From: Jonesiaceae bacterium UBA3555
Lineage (GTDB): Bacteria > Actinomycetota > Actinomycetes > Actinomycetales > Cellulomonadaceae
NCBI GenBank assembly: GCA_002376595.1
Contig: DFNY01000043.1
Coordinates: 273 to 5,291, forward strand
Direction: 5' to 3'
DNA length: 5,019 nt
This document shows positions 1 to 5,019 of the stretch, one piece after another. The notes under the pieces are model-generated. The model was not told the DNA's origin. It was given only the letters and a program-made list of their open reading frames with translations, and searched no databases. Positions within the stretch are counted from its first letter, which is position 1. Each line of letters opens with the position of its first letter. A program made the position numbers and the translations under genes.

Positions 1-10
1 GCTTTGCCAT
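1..10 (-). CDS. Start of a further operon gene, cut by the window edge
   Basis: An ATG at 10-8 (minus strand) lies one base after the stop codon of VWA protein 2 and begins Met-Ala-Lys before the sequence ends. An excellent ribosome binding site, AAGGTGG (23-17), sits six bases upstream, inside the end of the VWA gene. This spacing and coupling strongly suggest that the operon continues to the left. The product cannot be identified from three codons. In related VWA operons of the Bat type, a TPR-repeat protein or another membrane protein often follows, but that is family knowledge and not visible here. Confidence 0.55.
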
Positions 11-11
11 G

Positions 12-1013
12 TCAGCCCACCTTCCTAGTGAGACGGGAGGTGGACGCTGCGAGTTCCCACACCAACAGCACCGACAACGCTACGGTGAACGGCCAAAGGA
101 ATAGTTGAACCACTTTGACAACCCGGTAGCCTTCGGACTGCACTAGTTCGGGGTTGACTCCGTCAACTGCTCCTGCGGCTGAGTCTGCGGTGGTGCGGTG
201 CATGAACTTGACGCCAAGTTGCTGTGAGAGGGTTTGGAGCGCAGCGACGTCTGCCTTTGATACGGCTTCGGCTGCGGGTGACTGGGTGTAGTCCATGATG
301 TAGGGGCGGTCTTCACCGCGTTCTGCCAAGTACGGGTCGTATTCCCGCATCTTGCCGCCCTCTTCTGTGCCGTAGCCAAGGACTGCTCCGCCCTTGATGT
401 ATTGAGCCAGAGCGGAGAAGTCTCCTGGACCTGTGTCTGAGGTGTCCTCGCCATCGGTCATAAAGATAACCACGCGCTGGTTTTGGGGGTTCTCTTCTGC
501 GCCGATTTCTAGCACTCGGCGTAGTTCTTCGTTGACTCGGCTGATGCTGGAGCCGGAGGAGTAGATGGTGATTTCTGGGTTGAGGTTTGTGAACCAGTTG
601 TTGATTGCCACGGTGTCGGTTGTGAGTGGGATTTGCCGGCTTGAGGTGGAATCGAAGCTGATGATTGAGAATCGTGAGCCCTCTAGGGTTTTCACTATTT
701 CCTGTGCGTCCTTGCGCACCCCAGAAAGTCGGGTGTCTTTCCCGTTGAAATCTTCAGCGTTCATGGATCCGGTGCGGTCAACCACAAAGTAGACATCGAC
801 GTTTGCTCGTGCGGCCTCGCTGGCTTCTTCAATCGTTGCTGGTCCGTACCCGATGAAGGCTACGAGAGCGAAAATCCCTAGCCTGCGCATCCACGAAGCC
901 GGGTTGAGGTTTCCGTTTTTGCGGTCTTTGAACACTAAAAGAGCTAAAGCAATGAGCCCCGCAACAAGTACTAGCGTGTAGGGCAGGACGGGGAAAAGTG
1001 GAGAGAAGGTCAT
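12..1013 (-). CDS. Membrane-anchored VWA-domain protein 2 (BatA/BatB-like, variant MIDAS)
   Basis: A 333-residue protein with a von Willebrand factor A domain held between membrane segments. Hydrophobic stretches lie at about residues 10-28 and 43-58, and a C-terminal one at about 303-323, followed by a short basic tail. The VWA domain runs from about 72 to 290. Its first MIDAS motif is DRTGS (79-83), a DxTxS version of the usual DxSxS, and it has the classical TDGED (186-190). A Ser-rich stretch (SSGSSIS, 152-158) is a candidate for the second MIDAS loop. The start was set at ATG 1013: it overlaps the stop of VWA protein 1 as ATGA, and GGAGG lies eight bases upstream. An in-frame GTG at 1076 would add 21 residues inside the preceding gene and lacks this support. 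VWA proteins of this kind are partners of MoxR ATPases; the bound substrate is unknown. Confidence 0.9.
   Translation of the reverse strand: MTFSPLFPVLPYTLVLVAGLIALALLVFKDRKNGNLNPASWMRRLGIFALVAFIGYGPATIEEASEAARANVDVYFVVDRTGSMNAEDFNGKDTRLSGVRKDAQEIVKTLEGSRFSIISFDSTSSRQIPLTTDTVAINNWFTNLNPEITIYSSGSSISRVNEELRRVLEIGAEENPQNQRVVIFMTDGEDTSDTGPGDFSALAQYIKGGAVLGYGTEEGGKMREYDPYLAERGEDRPYIMDYTQSPAAEAVSKADVAALQTLSQQLGVKFMHRTTADSAAGAVDGVNPELVQSEGYRVVKVVQLFLWPFTVALSVLLVWELAASTSRLTRKVG
17..23 (-). promoter_or_regulatory. Ribosome binding site of the gene downstream of VWA protein 2
   Basis: AAGGTGG reads on the minus strand with a six-base spacer to ATG 10-8. It lies inside the last codons of the VWA gene. 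It is the main evidence that a real gene starts at the left edge. Confidence 0.6.
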
Positions 1014-2161
1014 TCGCCAAGCCTCCGTTGGATTACGAAGTACGCGAATATCCCAACCACTAGGAGCGCGAACCAAGGTCCCACCACATTGGTGATTGTA
1101 ATGACCGGTGCGGCATCTTGTTCCACGGCTTGGCGGCTCTGGATGTCGGCCACAATGGAGTCGATCATTTCGGCGTCGTCTGAGTAGAAGTACATTCCGC
1201 CTGCGTTGGTGAAGATTTGCCGGTATTCCTGTTCGGCGTTCATGGCCTGGCTGCCCGCGCCATAGAGACCGATGAGGGAGATGTCTTTGCTCAGTGCAAG
1301 ATCTGTTGCTTCTTGGAGCGTGTAGATAGGTTCACCGCGTAGATCGTTGTCGGTTGCAAAGATTATGGACCGTGATCGTTGCTCTTCTGCGCTTGGTGAA
1401 GGGGATTGGTCTTCTGCAGAGTCTTGGTTTTGTGAGCCCTCTTGCTTGGAGTTGGAGTGTTCCTGCGGGGTTTCCCCATCTGCCGTAGGTGGCGTGTTTT
1501 CGTCGAACGCCAGGGCGCAGTTTGCTAGTCCGTCTCCGATGAGTGACGAGCTTTCACCAATGACTGTGTTGGCTCCCGCCGTGAAGTAGTGGTATCTGGT
1601 GAATGCGTCGTCGTCGTACATTGCTGCTGGGTCCAGCGCGCGGTAGGCCTGGAGTAGTTGTTCGCGGACCAAGGTGTAGTCATCGGTGAGTGGGAACACC
1701 AACCGCGAGGTTGAGTTGAAAATCGAAAGCGCAATGCGCTCGCCCACAAAGCTCTCTGTGAGCTGGGAGAACACGTTCACTAGCTCGCGGTCGTACTCAA
1801 GCATCGAACCGGAAACATCGAGACACAGGATGATGTCGCGGTTGGCCATCCGCGGGTCTTTGGTTTCTATGGCTACGGGCTTCGAAGCTAGGAAGGACGC
1901 GCCAATGAGTGCAGCAACCAAGGCTAGTACGCCCAGTGCCTGGACGGTTCGGTACTCGCGAACCTGCCGCTTGAACGCAGGTAGTGCGCGAATGTATCCG
2001 GAATTGGCTACCCACAGGGTGCGCGATTCGTCAGGTGTGTGGGTGCGTGGTTTGCGAATGTTGAGGAACGCTGCAAGCGCAACCACTAGGAGCGCTACAC
2101 CAAGAATTACGCCAATCGCCCACGGCCAGGTGAGGGAATGGGTGATGTTGCTGTCGGTCAT
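1010..2161 (-). CDS. Membrane-anchored VWA-domain protein 1
   Basis: A 383-residue protein. Hydrophobic segments lie at about residues 13-33, 72-92 and 357-377, with a positively charged end (QRRLGE), so the VWA domain (about 108-345) is tethered on both sides. The MIDAS motif is the canonical DVSGS (115-119). The second-motif region reads SSSLIGDGL (204-212), with Ser where Thr is common, and the third motif is TDND (270-273) rather than TDGE. Residues about 221-263 form a hydrophilic insert rich in Ser, Gln, Glu and Pro between the second and third MIDAS regions, probably a surface loop. The start ATG 2161 overlaps the stop of the preceding gene (ATGA, 2158-2161), with a weak GGTGG upstream. 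The likely role is partner or adaptor of the MoxR ATPase at the membrane. The family assignment is firm; the substrate is unknown. Confidence 0.9.
   Translation of the reverse strand: MTDSNITHSLTWPWAIGVILGVALLVVALAAFLNIRKPRTHTPDESRTLWVANSGYIRALPAFKRQVREYRTVQALGVLALVAALIGASFLASKPVAIETKDPRMANRDIILCLDVSGSMLEYDRELVNVFSQLTESFVGERIALSIFNSTSRLVFPLTDDYTLVREQLLQAYRALDPAAMYDDDAFTRYHYFTAGANTVIGESSSLIGDGLANCALAFDENTPPTADGETPQEHSNSKQEGSQNQDSAEDQSPSPSAEEQRSRSIIFATDNDLRGEPIYTLQEATDLALSKDISLIGLYGAGSQAMNAEQEYRQIFTNAGGMYFYSDDAEMIDSIVADIQSRQAVEQDAAPVITITNVVGPWFALLVVGIFAYFVIQRRLGE
1022..1026 (-). promoter_or_regulatory. Ribosome binding site fixing the start of VWA protein 2
   Basis: GGAGG on the minus strand, eight bases before ATG 1013 and within the last codons of the upstream VWA gene. 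It favours this ATG over the in-frame GTG at 1076, and it implies translational coupling through the ATGA overlap at 1010-1013. Confidence 0.7.
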
Positions 2162-2655
2162 AGTTCGTTCACCACCAGGTGAGCGTTGGCAACCGTAATG
2201 GGCATCGGATTCGCCTGCGAGGAACTAGCCTCGTACGTTCCGGCCTGTGAGAATGCGGGGTGGTAGCACTGCGCAATGACCGATGCCATTGGCTTAGTTG
2301 TTGGGTTTGCCTGTAGTTCCGTAAGCGTCATGGTGCGTGCCGGAACACCGAGTCTCACGGAAACGTACTCTCGGATTGTCGCGGACATTTCCAAGTGGAG
2401 CTCGCGTTCGGTGATGACACCTTGCGCATGCTGTTCCACTAGTGCGTCAAGACGCTCATGGTATTGATCGCGTAGTGACCGTGCGCGTTTCTCTGGCGCC
2501 GCCGAATCAAAGGCATGAGCCCCAAACTCCTTTTGCACTTTCTTCTTGGTCAAGATGGGCAGCAAAATGAACCACAGGATGAGGGCAGCAACCAGTATCA
2601 GGATGAGCAGCAGCCACATGCCGCTGAATCCTGTTGGTTCGACTAACTCGCCCAT
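2158..2655 (-). CDS. Uncharacterised single-pass membrane protein of the MoxR/VWA operon
   Basis: A 165-residue protein with one strong transmembrane segment (about residues 13-36) followed by a KKK stop-transfer motif. By the positive-inside rule the C-terminal 125 residues are cytoplasmic. Residues about 55-116 look helical and charged, and contain REYVSVRLGVPA followed by LTELQ. This resembles the helical region with a downstream 'T..EL' motif found in small DUF4381-like or BatD-C-terminus-like proteins of these operons; the resemblance is recalled, not searched. No catalytic motif is visible. The gene starts 29 bases after the DUF58 stop and its stop overlaps the start of VWA protein 1. 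The ribosome binding site before ATG 2655 is poor (AGGA about 12 bases away). ATG 2619, with AGGA nine bases upstream, is an alternative that would shorten the N-terminus to just before the membrane helix. Confidence 0.8.
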   Translation of the reverse strand: MGELVEPTGFSGMWLLLILILVAALILWFILLPILTKKKVQKEFGAHAFDSAAPEKRARSLRDQYHERLDALVEQHAQGVITERELHLEMSATIREYVSVRLGVPARTMTLTELQANPTTKPMASVIAQCYHPAFSQAGTYEASSSQANPMPITVANAHLVVNEL

Positions 2656-2684
2656 TTTTCTGCTATTTCCTGCCTGTTGTGTGC

Positions 2685-3581
2685 TTATTTCGGGTGCTTT
2701 TGACGGCGTACCGCGGTAGTGAAACGGGTAATTGCATCTTCGGTGGAGTCAACAACAACGTTGACAATTCCGTTGCGTTTGAGCAGTACTTCGGTTGCTT
2801 CTCGTTGGGCCCGCACGTGGGCTGCAGCCTCCGCTTGTACCTGGCGGTTGCGTCCTAAGAAGCGGGGAAGGTTCATGGGTCGGTCTACGTCTTGCACCGT
2901 ATTGGACCCACCCAGACGGATACCAGAAAACGGGGAGGCATCTGACACATTAAGCACTAAGACCTCGTGCTTGACCCTGAGTTTGCGCAGTTCTTCTTCA
3001 TGTTCTGGTGCTGGGCGTACTTCGTCGGTAATGACAATGAACAGCGATTTACGTTTGAAGAATGTCAACGCGCGGTCAATGGGAACCCGTAGGTCGCTGG
3101 GTGGTGCGTCCACGGAATACATTGCATCGAGTTTGGTCAGCATGACTTCGAGGTCTTGGGTGCTGGCGCGCGGGGGTAGGTGTTCGATGCGTTCGGAGTC
3201 TCCAGCCACCAATGCGACTCGGTCTCCGCGGTCTCTAGCAACGTAGGCGGTGATGGAAGCCAAGAAGAGGACTACTTCGCTTTTGGGTGTTCCAGCTGAG
3301 GACAGAGCAGCCATGTTTCGGCCGGTGTCCGCCAGAATGACCACGGAAAGGTTGGATTGTTGAGCGAATCTGCGAATGATGGGGATTCCGGCACGTGCCG
3401 AGGATTTCCAGTCAATGTCAGATACGTCGTCTCCGGGGGCGTACAGCGAGAGGTCGTCGAAGTCTTGCCCGTGACCTTTGAAGATGGACCGGTGATAACC
3501 CTCAAGGAGTCCTGCGGCACGTCTCAATACGGGTAACTCAAGGTGCGCACGTACGTGTGCGAGCCGTGAAATGTTGCTCAT
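2685..3581 (-). CDS. DUF58-domain protein, MoxR-associated
   Basis: A 298-residue protein with no membrane segment, so probably cytosolic. The diagnostic DUF58 block is at about residues 38-72: GQDFDDLSLYAPGDDVSDID, then a Trp, a Ser-Ala-Arg and a closing IIRRF. After it comes a VWA-like Rossmann fold (about 78-215). The position matching the first MIDAS motif reads DTGRN (85-89), so Ser is missing from the usual DxSxS and metal binding may be altered or lost; the third-motif region is ITDEV (184-188). DUF58 proteins are almost always encoded beside MoxR ATPases and are thought to act with them; their biochemical role is poorly known. The start was set at ATG 3581, because AAAGGAG lies six bases upstream. 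An in-frame ATG at 3587 directly abuts that site and is too close to use it. The gene lies 45 bases after moxR. Confidence 0.92.
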   Translation of the reverse strand: MSNISRLAHVRAHLELPVLRRAAGLLEGYHRSIFKGHGQDFDDLSLYAPGDDVSDIDWKSSARAGIPIIRRFAQQSNLSVVILADTGRNMAALSSAGTPKSEVVLFLASITAYVARDRGDRVALVAGDSERIEHLPPRASTQDLEVMLTKLDAMYSVDAPPSDLRVPIDRALTFFKRKSLFIVITDEVRPAPEHEEELRKLRVKHEVLVLNVSDASPFSGIRLGGSNTVQDVDRPMNLPRFLGRNRQVQAEAAAHVRAQREATEVLLKRNGIVNVVVDSTEDAITRFTTAVRRQKHPK

Positions 3582-3587
3582 GGTCAT

Positions 3588-3594
3588 CTCCTTT
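3588..3594 (-). promoter_or_regulatory. Ribosome binding site deciding the DUF58 gene start
   Basis: AAAGGAG on the minus strand runs straight into an ATG at 3587 (zero spacer) and lies six bases before the ATG at 3581. The spacing selects 3581 as the start, giving a 298-residue product instead of 300. Confidence 0.75.
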
Positions 3595-3626
3595 CAGTTG
3601 GATAGCACCAATGATTGAGTTCACCG

Positions 3627-4625
3627 TTATGGAGAGGGCACCCGGTCAAAGACTGCGTCAATGATCTGCTCTACGCTCACGTTGTTGGCGAGGGCATCAA
3701 ACGTGCGCACAATTCGGTGGCGGAGCACGCGGTGGCGTACATGCTTCACGTCATCTGGCACCACAAACGCGCGTCCAGCCTGAATTGCTAGTGCCTGAGC
3801 TACTCGCATCAGAGCAATGGAGCCTCGTGGTGAAGCACCGACGCGTACTTGATCGGTGAGTCCATTGATCTGGTACTGGCCCAGTCCGCGGGTGGTGGAA
3901 ATGATGTCCACAATGTATTGCTTCACGCTGGTGTCTACGTACACACGGTCCACTAGGCCTTGCAGGTACTTAACGTCTGCAATTGAAATGCTTGGCAGGG
4001 AAATCTCTGCGTCTTGCGCACCGGTGGATACTCGGTTCAGGATTTCGAGTTCTTCGCTGCCGGTGGGGTAGTTCAGCACTTGCTTCATCAGGAAGCGGTC
4101 CATCTGTGCTTCAGGCAGAACGTAGGTGCCTTCTTCTTCAATGGGGTTTTGAGTTGCCAGCACCATGAACGGATCAGGCAAGCGGTATTCGGTGCCGCCA
4201 ATGGAAGTTTGGCGCTCTTGCATGGCTTCCAACATTGCCGACTGCGTCTTTGCAGACGAGCGGTTAATTTCGTCGAGAAGCACTACGTTTGCGTGGACCG
4301 GACCCAACTGCGTAGTGAACGACCCTGTGCCGTAGTTGTAGATCTGCGTACCCACGATGTCGTTGGGCATGAGGTCCGGCGTGCACTGAATGCGGTGGAA
4401 CGAGCCGCCCACAGCGTGGGCGAGCGTCTCTGCCGCAGTGGTTTTTGCCAATCCAGGCACTGATTCGAGGAGAATGTGCCCGCCCGCAAGGAGCGTGGAT
4501 ACCAGCGACACTCGCAGTTCGCTCTGACCCACCACTTTGGTGTCAAAGATTGATGTGATGTGCTCGAGGAGCGTTTTAGCTCGGGCGAGTTCTTCAGGTG
4601 AGATGTTTCCCTGACCTCGTGACAC
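3627..4625 (-). CDS. moxR: MoxR-family AAA+ ATPase
   Basis: A 332-residue protein, a typical length for MoxR. It shows the full AAA+ set: P-loop ESVPGLAKT (54-62), Walker B LLDE (116-119) followed by INR, sensor 1 ATQNP (157-161), EAQMDRF (172-178) with the candidate arginine finger, and a sensor-2 region GASPRG (263-268). MoxR proteins are hexameric ATPases proposed to act as chaperones for assembly or metal-cofactor insertion, working with VWA partners such as those encoded downstream. The P-loop has Ser where MoxR usually has Gly (E-G-x-P-G-x-A-K-T); the Lys and Thr are intact. The start GTG 4625 is preferred because GGAAGG lies seven bases upstream. GTG 4661 is in frame and would add 12 residues (344 total) but has no ribosome binding site. 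It is the first gene of the operon, reading away from a divergent membrane-protein gene. Confidence 0.95.
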   Translation of the reverse strand: MSRGQGNISPEELARAKTLLEHITSIFDTKVVGQSELRVSLVSTLLAGGHILLESVPGLAKTTAAETLAHAVGGSFHRIQCTPDLMPNDIVGTQIYNYGTGSFTTQLGPVHANVVLLDEINRSSAKTQSAMLEAMQERQTSIGGTEYRLPDPFMVLATQNPIEEEGTYVLPEAQMDRFLMKQVLNYPTGSEELEILNRVSTGAQDAEISLPSISIADVKYLQGLVDRVYVDTSVKQYIVDIISTTRGLGQYQINGLTDQVRVGASPRGSIALMRVAQALAIQAGRAFVVPDDVKHVRHRVLRHRIVRTFDALANNVSVEQIIDAVFDRVPSP

Positions 4626-4632
4626 AGGACAG

Positions 4633-4638
4633 CCTTCC
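4633..4638 (-). promoter_or_regulatory. Ribosome binding site favouring the GTG 4625 start of moxR
   Basis: GGAAGG on the minus strand, seven bases before GTG 4625. The upstream GTG at 4661 has nothing comparable, so the shorter N-terminus (MSRGQGNISPEEL) is preferred. Confidence 0.6.
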
Positions 4639-4664
4639 AGTGGCGGGTTACGTGAAAGCACGCA

Positions 4665-4691
4665 TTTCTAACTGTGCCAGTATGCCAGCAA
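4665..4691 (-). promoter_or_regulatory. Weak candidate promoter for the moxR operon
   Basis: On the minus strand, TTGCTG (4691-4686) and TAGAAA (4670-4665) lie 15 bases apart, as poor -35 and -10 elements. Transcription would start near 4658 and give a leader of about 33 bases carrying the GGAAGG site, which fits the GTG 4625 start and would exclude GTG 4661. The spacer is short and the match is imperfect, so this is only a candidate. The operon must have a promoter somewhere in or beyond the 4626-4780 gap. Confidence 0.25.
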
Positions 4692-4706
4692 TGCCTGAAC
4701 GTATGC
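4680..4706. repeat. GTATGC direct repeat, 21-base period
   Basis: GTATGC occurs at 4680-4685 and again at 4701-4706, about two helical turns apart, overlapping the candidate moxR promoter. The first copy also lies in a short tandem, TGCCAGTA then TGCCAGCA (4675-4690). It could be a regulator binding site, but the unit is short and chance is possible. Confidence 0.25.
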
Positions 4707-4725
4707 TCCGAAAGGGGCTACCAAG

Positions 4726-4761
4726 TGTGGAAAAACTGCGAAGTTTCCGGGATGTGGATGA
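4726..4761. promoter_or_regulatory. Pair of DnaA-box-like sites in the divergent gap
   Basis: TGTGGAAAA (4726-4734) and TGTGGATGA (4753-4761) are each one base from TGTGGATAA, the reverse complement of the standard DnaA box TTATCCACA. Both have the same orientation, and their starts are 27 bases apart, between the two divergent genes. They may be DnaA-titration or DnaA-regulated sites. There is no AT-rich unwinding region and no dnaA, dnaN or parA gene, so this is not evidence for a replication origin. Confidence 0.3.
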
Positions 4762-4768
4762 AGAGCAA

Positions 4769-4774
4769 TAGAGT
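4769..4774 (+). promoter_or_regulatory. Candidate -10 element for a leaderless transcript of the divergent gene
   Basis: TAGAGT fits the actinobacterial TANNNT -10 pattern and ends six bases before GTG 4781, so transcription could begin at that GTG. No good -35 element is seen 16-19 bases upstream, which is common for leaderless actinobacterial promoters. A single six-base match can arise by chance. Confidence 0.3.
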
Positions 4775-4780
4775 GGATGG

Positions 4781-5019
4781 GTGATCTCCTCTGCCCCGCA
4801 CCAGACGCACAACACCGTGGACCGAACCAACATGCGACGCACACTACTCATCGCGCTAGTAGCCACCGGTGCAATTGCGTTAGGTGCGCTGCTCCTTGGT
4901 GCCCTCTATTCCACAGCTTTTGGCGCGCAAGACATCTTGGACCCGGGCCCAGTTGTGCGCGTTGGACTAGCCATTTCCATTGTTCTGACCGAACTGCTTC
5001 TGGCAGTAACAGTGGGCTA
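4781..5019 (+). CDS. N-terminal part of a multi-pass membrane protein, probably CopD / CopD-CtaG-like
   Basis: The open frame runs off the right edge. From ATG 4832 it reads MRRTLLIALVATG, followed by a long hydrophobic helix (about 20 residues), then ILDPGPVVRVGLAI and a second hydrophobic segment. A first helix, a D-P-G-x-x-V-R-x-G-L loop and a second helix resemble the N-terminus of actinobacterial copper-resistance CopD/cytochrome c oxidase assembly (CtaG) fusion proteins, which act in copper handling at the cytoplasmic membrane. This is recognition by eye on fewer than 70 residues. Start choice is open: GTG 4781 (used here) follows a possible leaderless -10 element, and the 17 codons between it and ATG 4832 have a strong G/C third-position bias like coding sequence. 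ATG 4832 and GTG 4817 have no ribosome binding site. A stop codon at 4769-4771 limits any longer start. The gene is transcribed away from moxR. Confidence 0.7.
   Translation, partial: MISSAPHQTHNTVDRTNMRRTLLIALVATGAIALGALLLGALYSTAFGAQDILDPGPVVRVGLAISIVLTELLLAVTVG

Noticed and set aside
1686..2198. Plus-strand open frame of 170 codons opposite VWA protein 1
   Set aside because: It lies wholly opposite a well-supported VWA/membrane-protein coding region, its translation is Ser/Arg-rich with no domain, and no ribosome binding site was seen.
2719..3246. Plus-strand open frame of 175 codons opposite the DUF58 gene
   Set aside because: The translation is low-complexity Ser/Arg/Thr, as expected for the antisense of a moderate-GC gene, and the opposite strand has an unmistakable DUF58 motif.
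3582..3626. Possible hairpin (TTGG...CCAA) between moxR and the DUF58 gene
   Set aside because: The stem is only four base pairs with no T-run, so it is not a convincing terminator or attenuator.
4014..4463. Plus-strand open frame of 149 codons opposite moxR
   Set aside because: It overlaps the conserved AAA+ core of moxR and its His/Arg/Cys-rich translation matches no fold; it is an antisense shadow.
4626..4780. Replication origin suggested by the DnaA-box-like pair
   Set aside because: Only two imperfect boxes, no AT-rich unwinding element, and no origin-linked genes nearby.
4648..4866. Minus-strand open frame of 72 codons spanning the divergent gap
   Set aside because: It would overlap the start of the divergent membrane-protein gene and has no ribosome binding site or recognisable domain; the composition looks like non-coding sequence.
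1..5019. CRISPR array, tRNA or rRNA gene, insertion sequence or phage element
   Set aside because: No regularly spaced repeats, no RNA-gene signature, no transposase or integrase coding sequence and no terminal inverted repeats were seen on either strand.

Overview
The window looks like part of an actinobacterial chromosome of moderate GC content. The basis is the family content (a moxR / DUF58 / small membrane protein / two membrane-anchored VWA proteins cluster of actinobacterial type), the divergent start of a membrane protein resembling the N-terminus of actinobacterial CopD/CtaG-type proteins, GTG start codons and a possible leaderless start. The genus cannot be named from the sequence.

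Layout: about 4.6 kb is one minus-strand operon, read right to left. It runs MoxR-family AAA+ ATPase (3627-4625), DUF58 protein (2685-3581), single-pass membrane protein (2158-2655), membrane-anchored VWA protein 1 (1010-2161), membrane-anchored VWA protein 2 (12-1013), then the first codons of a further gene with its own strong ribosome binding site (1-10, cut by the window edge). The two VWA starts each overlap the preceding stop codon as ATGA, and the other gaps are 29 and 45 bases. No terminator-like hairpin was seen between genes. At the right end a plus-strand gene (from about 4781, cut at 5019) diverges from the operon across a control region of about 155 bases (4626-4780). That region holds two same-orientation DnaA-box-like sites, a GTATGC direct repeat and weak promoter elements for both directions.

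How the genes probably work together: in known MoxR systems the AAA+ ATPase acts as a chaperone or remodelling motor, and VWA proteins with metal-ion-dependent adhesion sites (MIDAS) act as its adaptors or partners. DUF58 proteins are the usual co-encoded third component. Here the ATPase and DUF58 protein look cytosolic, while the three downstream proteins are membrane-anchored, which suggests a motor-plus-DUF58 module working on a membrane complex. The substrate is unknown. The divergent gene hints at, but does not prove, a link with copper or respiratory enzyme maturation.

This is a recognisable type of operon rather than a wholly new system. The points most worth a second look are the Gly-to-Ser change in the MoxR P-loop, the different MIDAS chemistry of the two VWA paralogues, the acidic/Ser/Gln-rich insert inside VWA protein 1, the uncharacterised 165-residue membrane protein, and the divergent control region.
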